The notes under the pieces are model-generated. The model ran no database searches and was not told the DNA's origin. It was given only the letters and a program-made list of their open reading frames with translations. DNA of 5,220 nt from JBCDBH01 sp039184055 (lineage in GTDB: Bacteria > Acidobacteriota > Thermoanaerobaculia > Multivoradales > J023), in NCBI GenBank assembly GCA_039184055.1, contig JBCDBH010000410.1, positions 1 through 5,220 on the forward strand, in the 5' to 3' direction. The translations under genes and the position numbers were made by a program. This document shows, in pieces, positions 1 to 4,794 of the stretch (the first letter of the stretch is position 1; every line of letters starts with the position of its first letter).

Positions 1-1
1 A

Positions 2-208
2 ATCCGCGAAGCGGACCGTCCTTGGAAAACCAGTCGAGCACGTGATCACGAACCCGCCTCAATCGCCGAAGCGGAGCCTCGCAGCCTCAGCTACTTCTCC
101 GCCAACCCTAACCAGGAGGAAACCGAGGATGCTTCCGAATCCCCTCCACCTGCCGAAGATGCCGCTTCTGATGCACACAAAGAAGCTCCAACGCCTCACC
201 CAAGCTAA
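2..208 (+). CDS. Possible C-terminal tail of a convergent gene (5' end outside window)
   Basis: This plus-strand frame is open from the first complete codon (position 2) to a TAA at 206-208, giving 68 residues with no start in view. I do not recognise the product. The tail is rich in Glu, Asp, Ala, Ser and Pro, like a disordered acidic C-terminus. The part to the left of the DinB gene (2-107) has mostly G/C third bases, including nine consecutive codons ending in C at about 80-106, which favours real coding in this frame. Against it, positions 108-208 lie antisense to the conserved C-terminus of the DinB gene, and part of that stretch (the residues Asp-Ala-Ala-Ser-Asp-Ala) is just the mirror of the HQKRH motif; the same string appears opposite the other paralogue. 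A real gene here would end in a convergent overlap of about 100 bases. Upstream sequence would decide. Confidence 0.35.
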   Translation: MREADRPWKTSRARDHEPASIAEAEPRSLSYFSANPNQEETEDASESPPPAEDAASDAHKEAPTPHPS

Positions 209-662
209 AGCGAATCAAAGGCGTAATCGGCGACCCAAGACTTAGCTTATTCAAATCCAACCCATCCGCCTGCGAGATCAACCCACCAAGCTCCTCCTGC
301 TGCCCTCGATACCGCTCAAGCGTATCCGGAGCCGCTGATGGCGGCACAAACTTCCCCGGCGCCTTCAGCTTCATATTATTTTCCGGCCCCGCCACATAAT
401 TGAACAGCTTCGCAAACGGACTCGGCCGATACAGACGATTGCTCGTCAAACCACGCGAGCGTAACCGATCCATCAACCGCTGAACGCGCGGGTGATACTG
501 CTCCGCGGTCACATTCAAATGTGCCAGCACCTGATCGATACTCCACGATGTCGGTTCCGGCTGCCAGGCTCGTTGCTCAGCGGTGGTTTCCGCCACCAGC
601 GTATCGACCTGGCGACGCGCCGTCTCGAGATCATCGAGACGAGCTTGGAGGAAACTATGCAT
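108..662 (-). CDS. DinB-family protein, downstream paralogue
   Basis: The 184-residue product belongs to the DinB/YfiT-like four-helix-bundle superfamily, whose members usually bind a divalent metal through three histidines; some act as thiol-dependent transferases or hydrolases, but most have no known reaction. The likely metal ligands are visible: His48 in an AHLN motif and His164 and His168 in HQKRH near the C-terminus. There is no signal peptide or membrane segment, so it is probably cytosolic. The ATG at 662 follows a GGAGAG ribosome-binding site by about 7 bases. It starts 17 bases after the stop of the upstream paralogue, so the two are almost certainly co-transcribed. By hand count it shares 44 of the first 70 and 35 of the last 54 aligned residues with that neighbour, diverging mainly in the middle (about 75-120). 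Its 3' half is poorer in GC (32 of 60 in 181-240) than thrC (43 of 60 in 2101-2160). The substrate is unknown. Confidence 0.85.
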   Translation of the reverse strand: MHSFLQARLDDLETARRQVDTLVAETTAEQRAWQPEPTSWSIDQVLAHLNVTAEQYHPRVQRLMDRLRSRGLTSNRLYRPSPFAKLFNYVAGPENNMKLKAPGKFVPPSAAPDTLERYRGQQEELGGLISQADGLDLNKLSLGSPITPLIRFSLGEALELLCVHQKRHLRQVEGIRKHPRFPPG

Positions 663-679
663 AGTGTGACTCTCCGAGG

Positions 680-1249
680 TTACGAAAGCGGAAAACGTGG
701 GTGATGGCGAATCCGTTCGATCTGTGCGAGATGCCGCTTCTGATGCGCCGTCAACGCTTCGAAAGCTTCCCCTAGGCTCAACCGCAGCAACGGCGAAACC
801 GGCTCGGCCATCGACAGCCGATTGAGACTCAGACCATCGGCCTGCTCGAGCAAGATACGGAGCTGGAGCTGCTGAGTTCGGTAATGCTCGATGCAGCGTT
901 CGTCGATCTCATCGCCCGCATAGGTCTTGGGCGTGAACGGTCCAAAGGCTTTCAGCTTGATCGTGCTCGACGTGCCCAGCAAATACACCGTGAGCCGGCC
1001 GAGCAAGCTTGGCCGATACCCATCACTTCGCGTCTCATCCCTCGCGCGGAGCCGGTCGATCAGACGCTGGGCGCGTGGATGGTAGGCGTCGGCGGTGGCG
1101 TTGAGGTGGGCGAGCACCTGGAGGATGCTCCAGGCATCGGGCTCGGGACGCCAGCTTCGCTGCTCCACCGAGGTGGCGTGGAGCATCGATTCGACCTGGC
1201 GGTGCGCGGCGTCGACGTCGTCGAGACGGGCGCGGATGAAGGCATGCAT
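680..1249 (-). CDS. DinB-family protein, upstream paralogue
   Basis: This 189-residue protein is a tandem duplicate of the next gene downstream. It has the same DinB-superfamily layout: a helix-rich N-terminus beginning MHAF, a WSI..VLAHLN motif with His48, a variable middle, and a C-terminal HQKRH with His169 and His173, followed by HPRFP. His48, His169 and His173 are the expected metal triad of the family, here unbroken, so an active fold is likely. The ATG at 1249 lies about 9 bases after a GGAG sequence. The gene starts only 33 bases after the thrC stop with no hairpin or T-tract between, so it probably belongs to the thr transcript. Its TAA at 680-682 is followed almost at once by the ribosome-binding site of the second copy, which would favour translational coupling. 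No substrate or link to threonine is known to me. Confidence 0.87.
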   Translation of the reverse strand: MHAFIRARLDDVDAAHRQVESMLHATSVEQRSWRPEPDAWSILQVLAHLNATADAYHPRAQRLIDRLRARDETRSDGYRPSLLGRLTVYLLGTSSTIKLKAFGPFTPKTYAGDEIDERCIEHYRTQQLQLRILLEQADGLSLNRLSMAEPVSPLLRLSLGEAFEALTAHQKRHLAQIERIRHHPRFPLS

Positions 1250-1282
1250 GGGTGAAGTCTCCAGATCGTCCCAGGGCTGATT

Positions 1283-2590
1283 CTACCAACGATGTGCAGG
1301 TTCGAGCCGTGATTCGAGCATGGTGTCGAGCCACACACTGGCCGATGGTTCGAGCGCCGTATGCGAGGCCGGACGAGCCAAGGCTTCTTCGACGACTCGG
1401 GGCATCGGCACCACGCCAACGACGGGTTCGAGCACTTCGGCGAATTTCGCCGGATGGGCCGTGGCGACGACGGCGAGTGGCTCGTCGTGACCCGCCGCGC
1501 GCAGCTCTCTCCGCAACGCGTGGGCGGTCGCGGTGTGGGGGCAGAGGATGACGCCGTCGTGCTCATGGCGACGTGCGACCTCGTCACGAATCGCTCGATC
1601 GTCGTAGCTGCCGTGCGGGTAGCAGTCCCGCCAGCTCTCGTCGCTACCGTGTGTCCACCTGAGCCTTTCCAAATTGCTCGGTACCGCGACGTCCATCGCG
1701 TTGGCGATCGTCGGGATGACCGTCGCGTCGGGCACGACGCCGGTATCGAGAAACGTGCCGATGGTGCGGTTGGCGTTGGTGGCGAGGGCGATCGTGCCGA
1801 TCGGTACACCCGTCGCCTTGGCCCACACCGCCGCGACCGCGTTGCCGAGGTTGCCGGTTGGGACGACGAAGCCCAGTCGCCGCGCGTCGCGCAACCCGTG
1901 CACCCGCACCGCCCCGGCGTAGTAGGCCATTTGCGGAAGAAGCCGACCGATGTTGATGCTATTCGCCGACGTGAGGTTGTGACGCTCGACGGTCTCTTGG
2001 CAGCCGAGCAGCTCTTTCACCATGCGCTGGCAATCGTCGAAGCTGCCACGCACCGCGTAGCTGTGCACGTTGTCGCCGTAGCTGCCGAGCATGTGTGCCT
2101 GCCGTGGCGACACCCGTTCGTGCGGATGGAGCACGTGCACCTCGACGCGCTCCCGACCGTCGAGCGCGGCGGCGACGGCGGCACCGGTATCGCCCGAGGT
2201 GGCGACGACGACGCGGATCGGCCGATCGGCGAGACGTTGCAGACACGCGCCGAGAAAACGCGCGCCGAAGTCTTTGAAGGCGGCGGTGGGTCCGTGGATG
2301 AGCTCGAGCCGCGCGTCGTCGGGGGTCGGATCATCGACCAGCGGCACGGGCAGGGTGAAGACCTCGCGACAGATCGTCTCCAGATGTTCGACGAGCGGAT
2401 CATCGACAAACCAGGGCGCCAGCACTCTGGCCGCGACGGTAGGCATGTCGGGCGCGTCGAGCACGGCTCGCGGGTCGATGTGGGGGAGTCGTTCCGGGAC
2501 GAAGAGACCACCGTCCGGCGCCAGACCGCGACGGATCGCTTCGGAGATCGAAAAGCGGGTCGCGTTGCCACGCGTGCTGATCATTTTCAT
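1283..2590 (-). CDS. thrC: Threonine synthase
   Basis: ThrC is a PLP enzyme that converts O-phospho-L-homoserine and water to L-threonine and phosphate, the last step of threonine synthesis. The 435-residue product matches the E. coli-type (class I) enzyme in length, which is about 430. Visible landmarks are an N-terminal TRG and APDGGLFVP, the PLP lysine Lys106 in HGPTAAFKDFGARF, the ATSGDTGAA phosphate-binding loop, TSANSINIGRLLPQ, the VPTGNLGN glycine loop, and HPAKF near the C-terminus. The frame is open further upstream to 2716, but that extension lies inside thrB and lacks family sequence. The ATG at 2590 is the natural start: it overlaps the thrB stop as ATGA and has AAGGTGG about 4 bases upstream. 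A second ATG two codons on (2584) is possible. The overlap implies translational coupling to thrB. There is no sign of frameshift or a missing catalytic residue. Confidence 0.97.
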   Translation of the reverse strand: MKMISTRGNATRFSISEAIRRGLAPDGGLFVPERLPHIDPRAVLDAPDMPTVAARVLAPWFVDDPLVEHLETICREVFTLPVPLVDDPTPDDARLELIHGPTAAFKDFGARFLGACLQRLADRPIRVVVATSGDTGAAVAAALDGRERVEVHVLHPHERVSPRQAHMLGSYGDNVHSYAVRGSFDDCQRMVKELLGCQETVERHNLTSANSINIGRLLPQMAYYAGAVRVHGLRDARRLGFVVPTGNLGNAVAAVWAKATGVPIGTIALATNANRTIGTFLDTGVVPDATVIPTIANAMDVAVPSNLERLRWTHGSDESWRDCYPHGSYDDRAIRDEVARRHEHDGVILCPHTATAHALRRELRAAGHDEPLAVVATAHPAKFAEVLEPVVGVVPMPRVVEEALARPASHTALEPSASVWLDTMLESRLEPAHRW

Positions 2591-3588
2591 GACACCACCT
2601 TCGCGCCTTGGCCGGAGAGGCGAGCTTCGAAAATCGTCGCGGCGTAGCCGGCCTGTTCGACCGCCGCCGCCATCGCCACGGCACCTCGGTTCGGCTCGCT
2701 GTGCGGTGGAAACCAAGCGAAGACGCTCGGCCCGGCGCCCGAGATCCCGGCGCCTAGGGCGCCATGATCGAGCGCGGCGTGACGTGCGGTTTCGAGATGC
2801 GGCAGGTAGCGCGCCCGGGCCGGTTCGGCTACTTCGTCGCCAAAGCTGGCGCGGATCAGGTCGAGATCGTCACGTTCGCAACCGAGTGCGAAGGTGAGCA
2901 GACGCGAGCTTTGCGAGACGTGGGTGTGCAGACCCACCGACTCGCTCAGCGCGGCGCGGGCTTCTTTGGTCGGCAGTTGGCAATCCGGGCGTACGACCAC
3001 GACGTGGATGCCGTCCGGCAACGCCAGCGAGCACATGCCACCCGCGCCGACGCTCACCAAGCCACCCCGTAGCGACGCGGCGACGTTGTCGCCATGCTGG
3101 GCGCCGCTGGCGGCGGCTTCGCCGACGAGCGCGCAATGGTAGAGCTCGTCTTCGGGCACGACATCGTCCACCAGCTCGGCCGCCGCGACCACCGCAGCCA
3201 CCGCTGACGCGGCCGAGCCACCGAGCCCGGCGGCGAGCGGAATGCCTTTGTCGATCTCGATTTCGAAGCCGAAGCGTAGATTGCGACCTCGACACAGCTC
3301 GTCGACGGCGCGGGCGGCGGTGTTGCGTTCCGCATCGAGCGGGATCTTGGCAACATCGACGCACGTCGCCGACATCGAATGAATGGCTTTGACGGTGACC
3401 CGACGCTCGTCGATCCGACGGACGCGGACCCGGTCATGGAGCGCATCGAAGGAATGGCCGAGCACGTCGAAGCCGACGCCGATATTGGCGATCGAAGCCG
3501 GGGCACGGGCAGTTGCGAAGGGTTGGGGCGATCGGAAAAGCGGCGGCGCGCTAAGGGAACGATCGACGGGGCTGGGCGAAAGCGGCAT
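2587..3588 (-). CDS. thrB: Homoserine kinase (GHMP family)
   Basis: ThrB phosphorylates L-homoserine with ATP to O-phosphohomoserine, the substrate of the ThrC encoded immediately downstream. All three GHMP-kinase motifs are present (numbering from the ATG at 3588, 333 residues): motif 1, ARAPASIANIGVGFDVLG, at about 28-44; the ATP-binding glycine/serine loop, PLAAGLGGSAASA, at about 117-129; and motif 3, GISGAGPSVFAW, at about 281-292. HGDNV (165-169) and the PLDAERNT stretch (83-90) are also typical of homoserine kinases. A GTG at 3609 would add seven residues, but those codons are the ribosome-binding site itself (AGGAG at 3602-3598, 9 bases before the ATG), so I choose the ATG. The N-terminus carries about 25 residues before motif 1, longer than in E. 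coli ThrB. Expression is probably governed by the threonine leader upstream. No thrA is present on either side. Confidence 0.96.
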   Translation of the reverse strand: MPLSPSPVDRSLSAPPLFRSPQPFATARAPASIANIGVGFDVLGHSFDALHDRVRVRRIDERRVTVKAIHSMSATCVDVAKIPLDAERNTAARAVDELCRGRNLRFGFEIEIDKGIPLAAGLGGSAASAVAAVVAAAELVDDVVPEDELYHCALVGEAAASGAQHGDNVAASLRGGLVSVGAGGMCSLALPDGIHVVVVRPDCQLPTKEARAALSESVGLHTHVSQSSRLLTFALGCERDDLDLIRASFGDEVAEPARARYLPHLETARHAALDHGALGAGISGAGPSVFAWFPPHSEPNRGAVAMAAAVEQAGYAATIFEARLSGQGAKVVS

Positions 3589-3591
3589 GTC

Positions 3592-3606
3592 GGGGATCTC
3601 CTCCCC
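3592..3606 (-). promoter_or_regulatory. thrB ribosome-binding site inside a small hairpin
   Basis: The strong thrB ribosome-binding site AGGAG (3602-3598) sits within a 5-bp inverted repeat: GGGGA at 3606-3602 can pair with TCCCC at 3596-3592, leaving the loop GGAGA. The site therefore lies mostly in an apical loop directly before the start codon. It decides the ATG at 3588 over the in-frame GTG at 3609. Whether the hairpin limits initiation or only presents the site is unknown. Confidence 0.5.
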
Positions 3607-3631
3607 CACGCCTGACCGGTCGGTCCACGCA

Positions 3632-3657
3632 GGACCCGCACCGGAGGGCGCGGGTCC
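3632..3657 (-). terminator. Attenuator hairpin (3:4 stem) of the thr leader
   Basis: The minus-strand RNA forms an uninterrupted 11-bp stem: GGACCCGCGCC (3657-3647) pairs with GGUGCGGGUCC (3642-3632), with one G-U pair, around the tetraloop CUCC. It lies 14 bases after the leader-peptide stop and 43 bases before thrB, where an attenuator terminator belongs. It is not followed by a T-tract (the next bases read TGCGTGGACC), so intrinsic termination is not assured. It may act with Rho, as a non-canonical terminator of a GC-rich genome, or at the level of thrB translation. Confidence 0.7.
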
Positions 3658-3745
3658 AAATGTGCACGTAGCTAGACGATGGCTAGGCCGGACCGCACCC
3701 TTTCGGGAGTGGTCTGGGTAGTGGTAGTCGTCGTAGTGGTGCGGG
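3632..3745 (-). promoter_or_regulatory. Threonine-operon attenuator (alternative leader RNA structures)
   Basis: Four segments can pair in mutually exclusive ways. Segment 1, CCGCACC (3744-3738, leader codons 5-7), pairs over 7 bp with segment 2, GGUGCGG (3699-3693). Segment 2, extended to 3701-3690, is a near copy of segment 4 and pairs with segment 3 (3657-3645) over about 12 bp with one bulged C. Segment 3 otherwise pairs with segment 4 as the attenuator hairpin. In the usual model, a ribosome stalled on the Thr codons uncovers segment 2, forms 2:3 and blocks 3:4; when threonine is plentiful, 1:2 and 3:4 form. The complementarity is read directly from the sequence, and the mechanism is inferred from trp/thr/his-type attenuators. 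Confidence 0.8.
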
Positions 3746-3758
3746 TGGTCACGGTCAT
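3672..3758 (-). CDS. thrL: thr operon leader peptide
   Basis: A 28-codon reading frame runs from the ATG at 3758 to a TAG at 3674-3672, 83 bases before the thrB start. Thirteen codons encode threonine (2, 4, 5, 7-14, 16 and 17), including eight in a row: seven ACC, four ACT and two ACG. The tail is non-repetitive and overlaps attenuator segment 2. Such peptides have no function as proteins; the ribosome's progress through them senses charged tRNA-Thr and controls the downstream genes, as in E. coli thrL. Unlike E. coli ThrL, which mixes Thr with Ile codons, this one has a single Ile near its end, so the control looks specific for threonine. No Shine-Dalgarno sequence is at proper distance; AGGG is 15 bases away. 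Translation may be leaderless from the promoter candidate just upstream. The position before thrB and the matching RNA structures make a chance Thr run very unlikely. Confidence 0.92.
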   Translation of the reverse strand: MTVTTRTTTTTTTTQTTPERVRSGLAIV

Positions 3759-3763
3759 CGCGC

Positions 3764-3781
3764 GATCAGTGTACCCTGATC
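3764..3781. promoter_or_regulatory. 18-bp dyad over the thr promoter -10, operator candidate
   Basis: GATCAG (minus strand, 3781-3776) and CTGATC (3769-3764) form a perfect 6-bp inverted repeat around GGTACA. As the centre is GTAC, the whole 18-bp site is symmetric except for one pair. It covers the predicted -10 element, a position typical of repressor operators. If transcription instead starts further upstream, it would be an RNA hairpin just before the leader peptide. The protein that would bind is unknown. Confidence 0.4.
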
Positions 3782-3798
3782 AAAGGTCGCGCGGTCAA
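3768..3798 (-). promoter_or_regulatory. Candidate sigma-70-type promoter for thrL-thrB-thrC
   Basis: The minus strand carries TTGACC (3798-3793) as a -35 and TACACT (3773-3768) as a -10, separated by 19 bases, which is longer than the ideal 17. The site lies between the terminator of the upstream gene and the leader peptide, so a promoter is needed about here. Transcription would start at roughly 3761-3759, only one to three bases before the leader ATG. Confidence 0.45.
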
Positions 3799-3800
3799 TG

Positions 3801-3818
3801 AAAAAGGACGATTCGTCC
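3801..3818 (-). terminator. Possible second, weak terminator
   Basis: On the minus strand GGACG (3818-3814), a 3-base loop and CGTCC (3810-3806) are followed by five T (3805-3801). The stem is short, so it would be a weak terminator behind the strong one about 20 bases upstream. It could equally be a protein-binding dyad just upstream of the -35. Confidence 0.35.
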
Positions 3819-3835
3819 CACATAAAGGGTGATCC

Positions 3836-3867
3836 AAACAAAAAGCGGGCACGAGGCCCGCCTTTTT
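3836..3867 (-). terminator. Rho-independent terminator after the secreted-protein gene
   Basis: On the minus strand GCGGGC (3861-3856), the loop CTCGT and GCCCGC (3850-3845) form a perfect 6-bp stem followed by TTTTTGTTT (3844-3836). An A-tract on the other side (TTTTT at 3863-3867 on the plus strand) makes it structurally bidirectional, but no plus-strand gene ends here. It sits about 90 bases after the stop of the secreted-protein gene and separates that unit from the thr operon. Confidence 0.85.
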
Positions 3868-3950
3868 CAGTCGCTGGATGTCTGCTGTCGCTAGACCTCG
3901 ATCAGGGAATGTAGGCCCGTACCGGGCGGACCCCAACCGCTTCGTCGAGA

Positions 3951-4754
3951 TCAGTCGACGGTTTGTGACCAGGCGGAGGTGTCGCCCGACTCGAAGCCGT
4001 CCGCGAAGAGCGGCGGCACGCACGAGGTCAGACCCGACATCGAGGCGCCGCTGAAGCCGACGCCGGTCACCACGGCGGTGGTGGTGTCGATGGTGATCAA
4101 CGATTGGCTGTTGTTGTTTGCACTGCTCGTGGTGACGCCGTAAAGCGTGCCGTTGGGCGCGAATTCGATGCTGCCGATGAAGGTGGTGCCGGTCGATTCG
4201 ACGATGGTGGCGGTACCGGTGACGAGGTCGAGGGTGACGAGATCGGCGACGCCACCGCCGGCGGTGACGCCATACATCGTGCCCGTGTTCGTGTCGTAGG
4301 CGAGCCCGGAGATCGGCTCGTTACGACCGGTGGCGCCGATCGCGGTGAAGGCGCCGGTGGTGGTGTTCACGGTACCGAGCGTGCTGCCGCCCATGGCGCT
4401 GGTGCTGCGGGTCCCGTAGAGGATGCCGTTGGCGAATTCGAGACCGGTGAGCGCGCCGGTGGGTCCGGTGAAGGTGTTGATCACCGCGAAGCCATTGGTC
4501 GGATCGGCGGTCCAGGTGTCGTCGCTGTTGATCGACGAGTCGGCCCACACCAGGTCGCTGGCGCCACCGGAGGCTTCGATCTCGGTGGCGGTGCTGGGCA
4601 GGTTGCCGAGACTGGTCAGGTTGCCGGTGGCGAGGTCGATGCTGAAGATCTCGCCGCTGGTCGACAGGGCGAACATCTGGGTGTCGCAGTCGATTTGCGC
4701 CGTGGCGACGCTGGCGGTCATCAGAAAAAGGGCTGCGAAGACGTATTTGCTCAT
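3951..4754 (-). CDS. Secreted protein with beta-propeller-like repeats and DGFESGD tail
   Basis: The product has 267 residues from the ATG at 4754, which follows GAGGA by 7 bases. The open frame extends upstream to 4937 but overlaps the response regulator and lacks a signal there. Residues 1-19 form a signal peptide (Lys3, then a hydrophobic core ending SVATA), with likely cleavage before Gln20. The mature part has few charged residues and is rich in Thr, Gly and Ser. It repeats a pattern of LYGV, a turn, (L/I)xTIDxxTGxxT, and IxGLAFxxxGTLYG, as in propellers of the quinoprotein/NHL type; three or four imperfect blades are visible. Only two cysteines remain (Cys23 and Cys245), placed to tie the two ends together. 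The C-terminus reads LFADGFESGDTSAWS, a short conserved tail seen on many exported proteins of some lineages and possibly a sorting or anchoring signal. It begins 40 bases after the regulator gene. The biochemical role is unknown. Confidence 0.85.
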   Translation of the reverse strand: MSKYVFAALFLMTASVATAQIDCDTQMFALSTSGEIFSIDLATGNLTSLGNLPSTATEIEASGGASDLVWADSSINSDDTWTADPTNGFAVINTFTGPTGALTGLEFANGILYGTRSTSAMGGSTLGTVNTTTGAFTAIGATGRNEPISGLAYDTNTGTMYGVTAGGGVADLVTLDLVTGTATIVESTGTTFIGSIEFAPNGTLYGVTTSSANNNSQSLITIDTTTAVVTGVGFSGASMSGLTSCVPPLFADGFESGDTSAWSQTVD

Positions 4755-4794
4755 GGGGGAATCCTCGGGTGAAGGGTGTCGCCTGGACGGCGGC

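Noticed and set aside
3..15. Small hairpin TCCGC-GAA-GCGGA, possible terminator of the DinB genes
   Set aside because: The stem has only five pairs, only two T are visible before the window ends, and it falls in a stretch that may be coding on the plus strand.
41..50. Perfect 10-base palindrome CGTGATCACG
   Set aside because: It is isolated, short, and not placed near any promoter or gene start. Such palindromes occur by chance at this length.
42..245. Plus-strand frame of 67 codons at the left edge
   Set aside because: It is Arg/Lys/Pro-rich and overlaps the conserved DinB C-terminus. The other plus frame (2-208) has the better third-base pattern.
1361..2647. Long plus-strand open frame (428 codons) opposite thrC
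   Set aside because: It mirrors thrC, which has every family motif. In GC-rich DNA an antisense frame of a long gene is often open by codon bias. The translation is Arg/Val/Gly-rich without a recognisable domain.
2091..2897. Plus-strand open frame of 268 codons across the thrB-thrC junction
   Set aside because: It is extremely rich in Arg and Ser, crosses two confirmed genes in antisense, and has no ribosome-binding site or domain.
3914..3928. Inverted repeat GCCCG/CGGGC after the secreted-protein gene
   Set aside because: It has a 5-bp stem with no T-tract. The real terminator lies 50 bases further on.
3766..4023. Minus-strand frame of 85 codons over the terminator region
   Set aside because: It runs through a rho-independent terminator and the predicted thr promoter, and starts inside the secreted-protein gene in another frame.
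4104..4772. Plus-strand open frame of 222 codons opposite the secreted-protein gene
   Set aside because: Its Gly/Ala/Glu/Asp-rich low-complexity translation is the antisense of the Thr/Gly repeats. The minus-strand product has a signal peptide and repeats.
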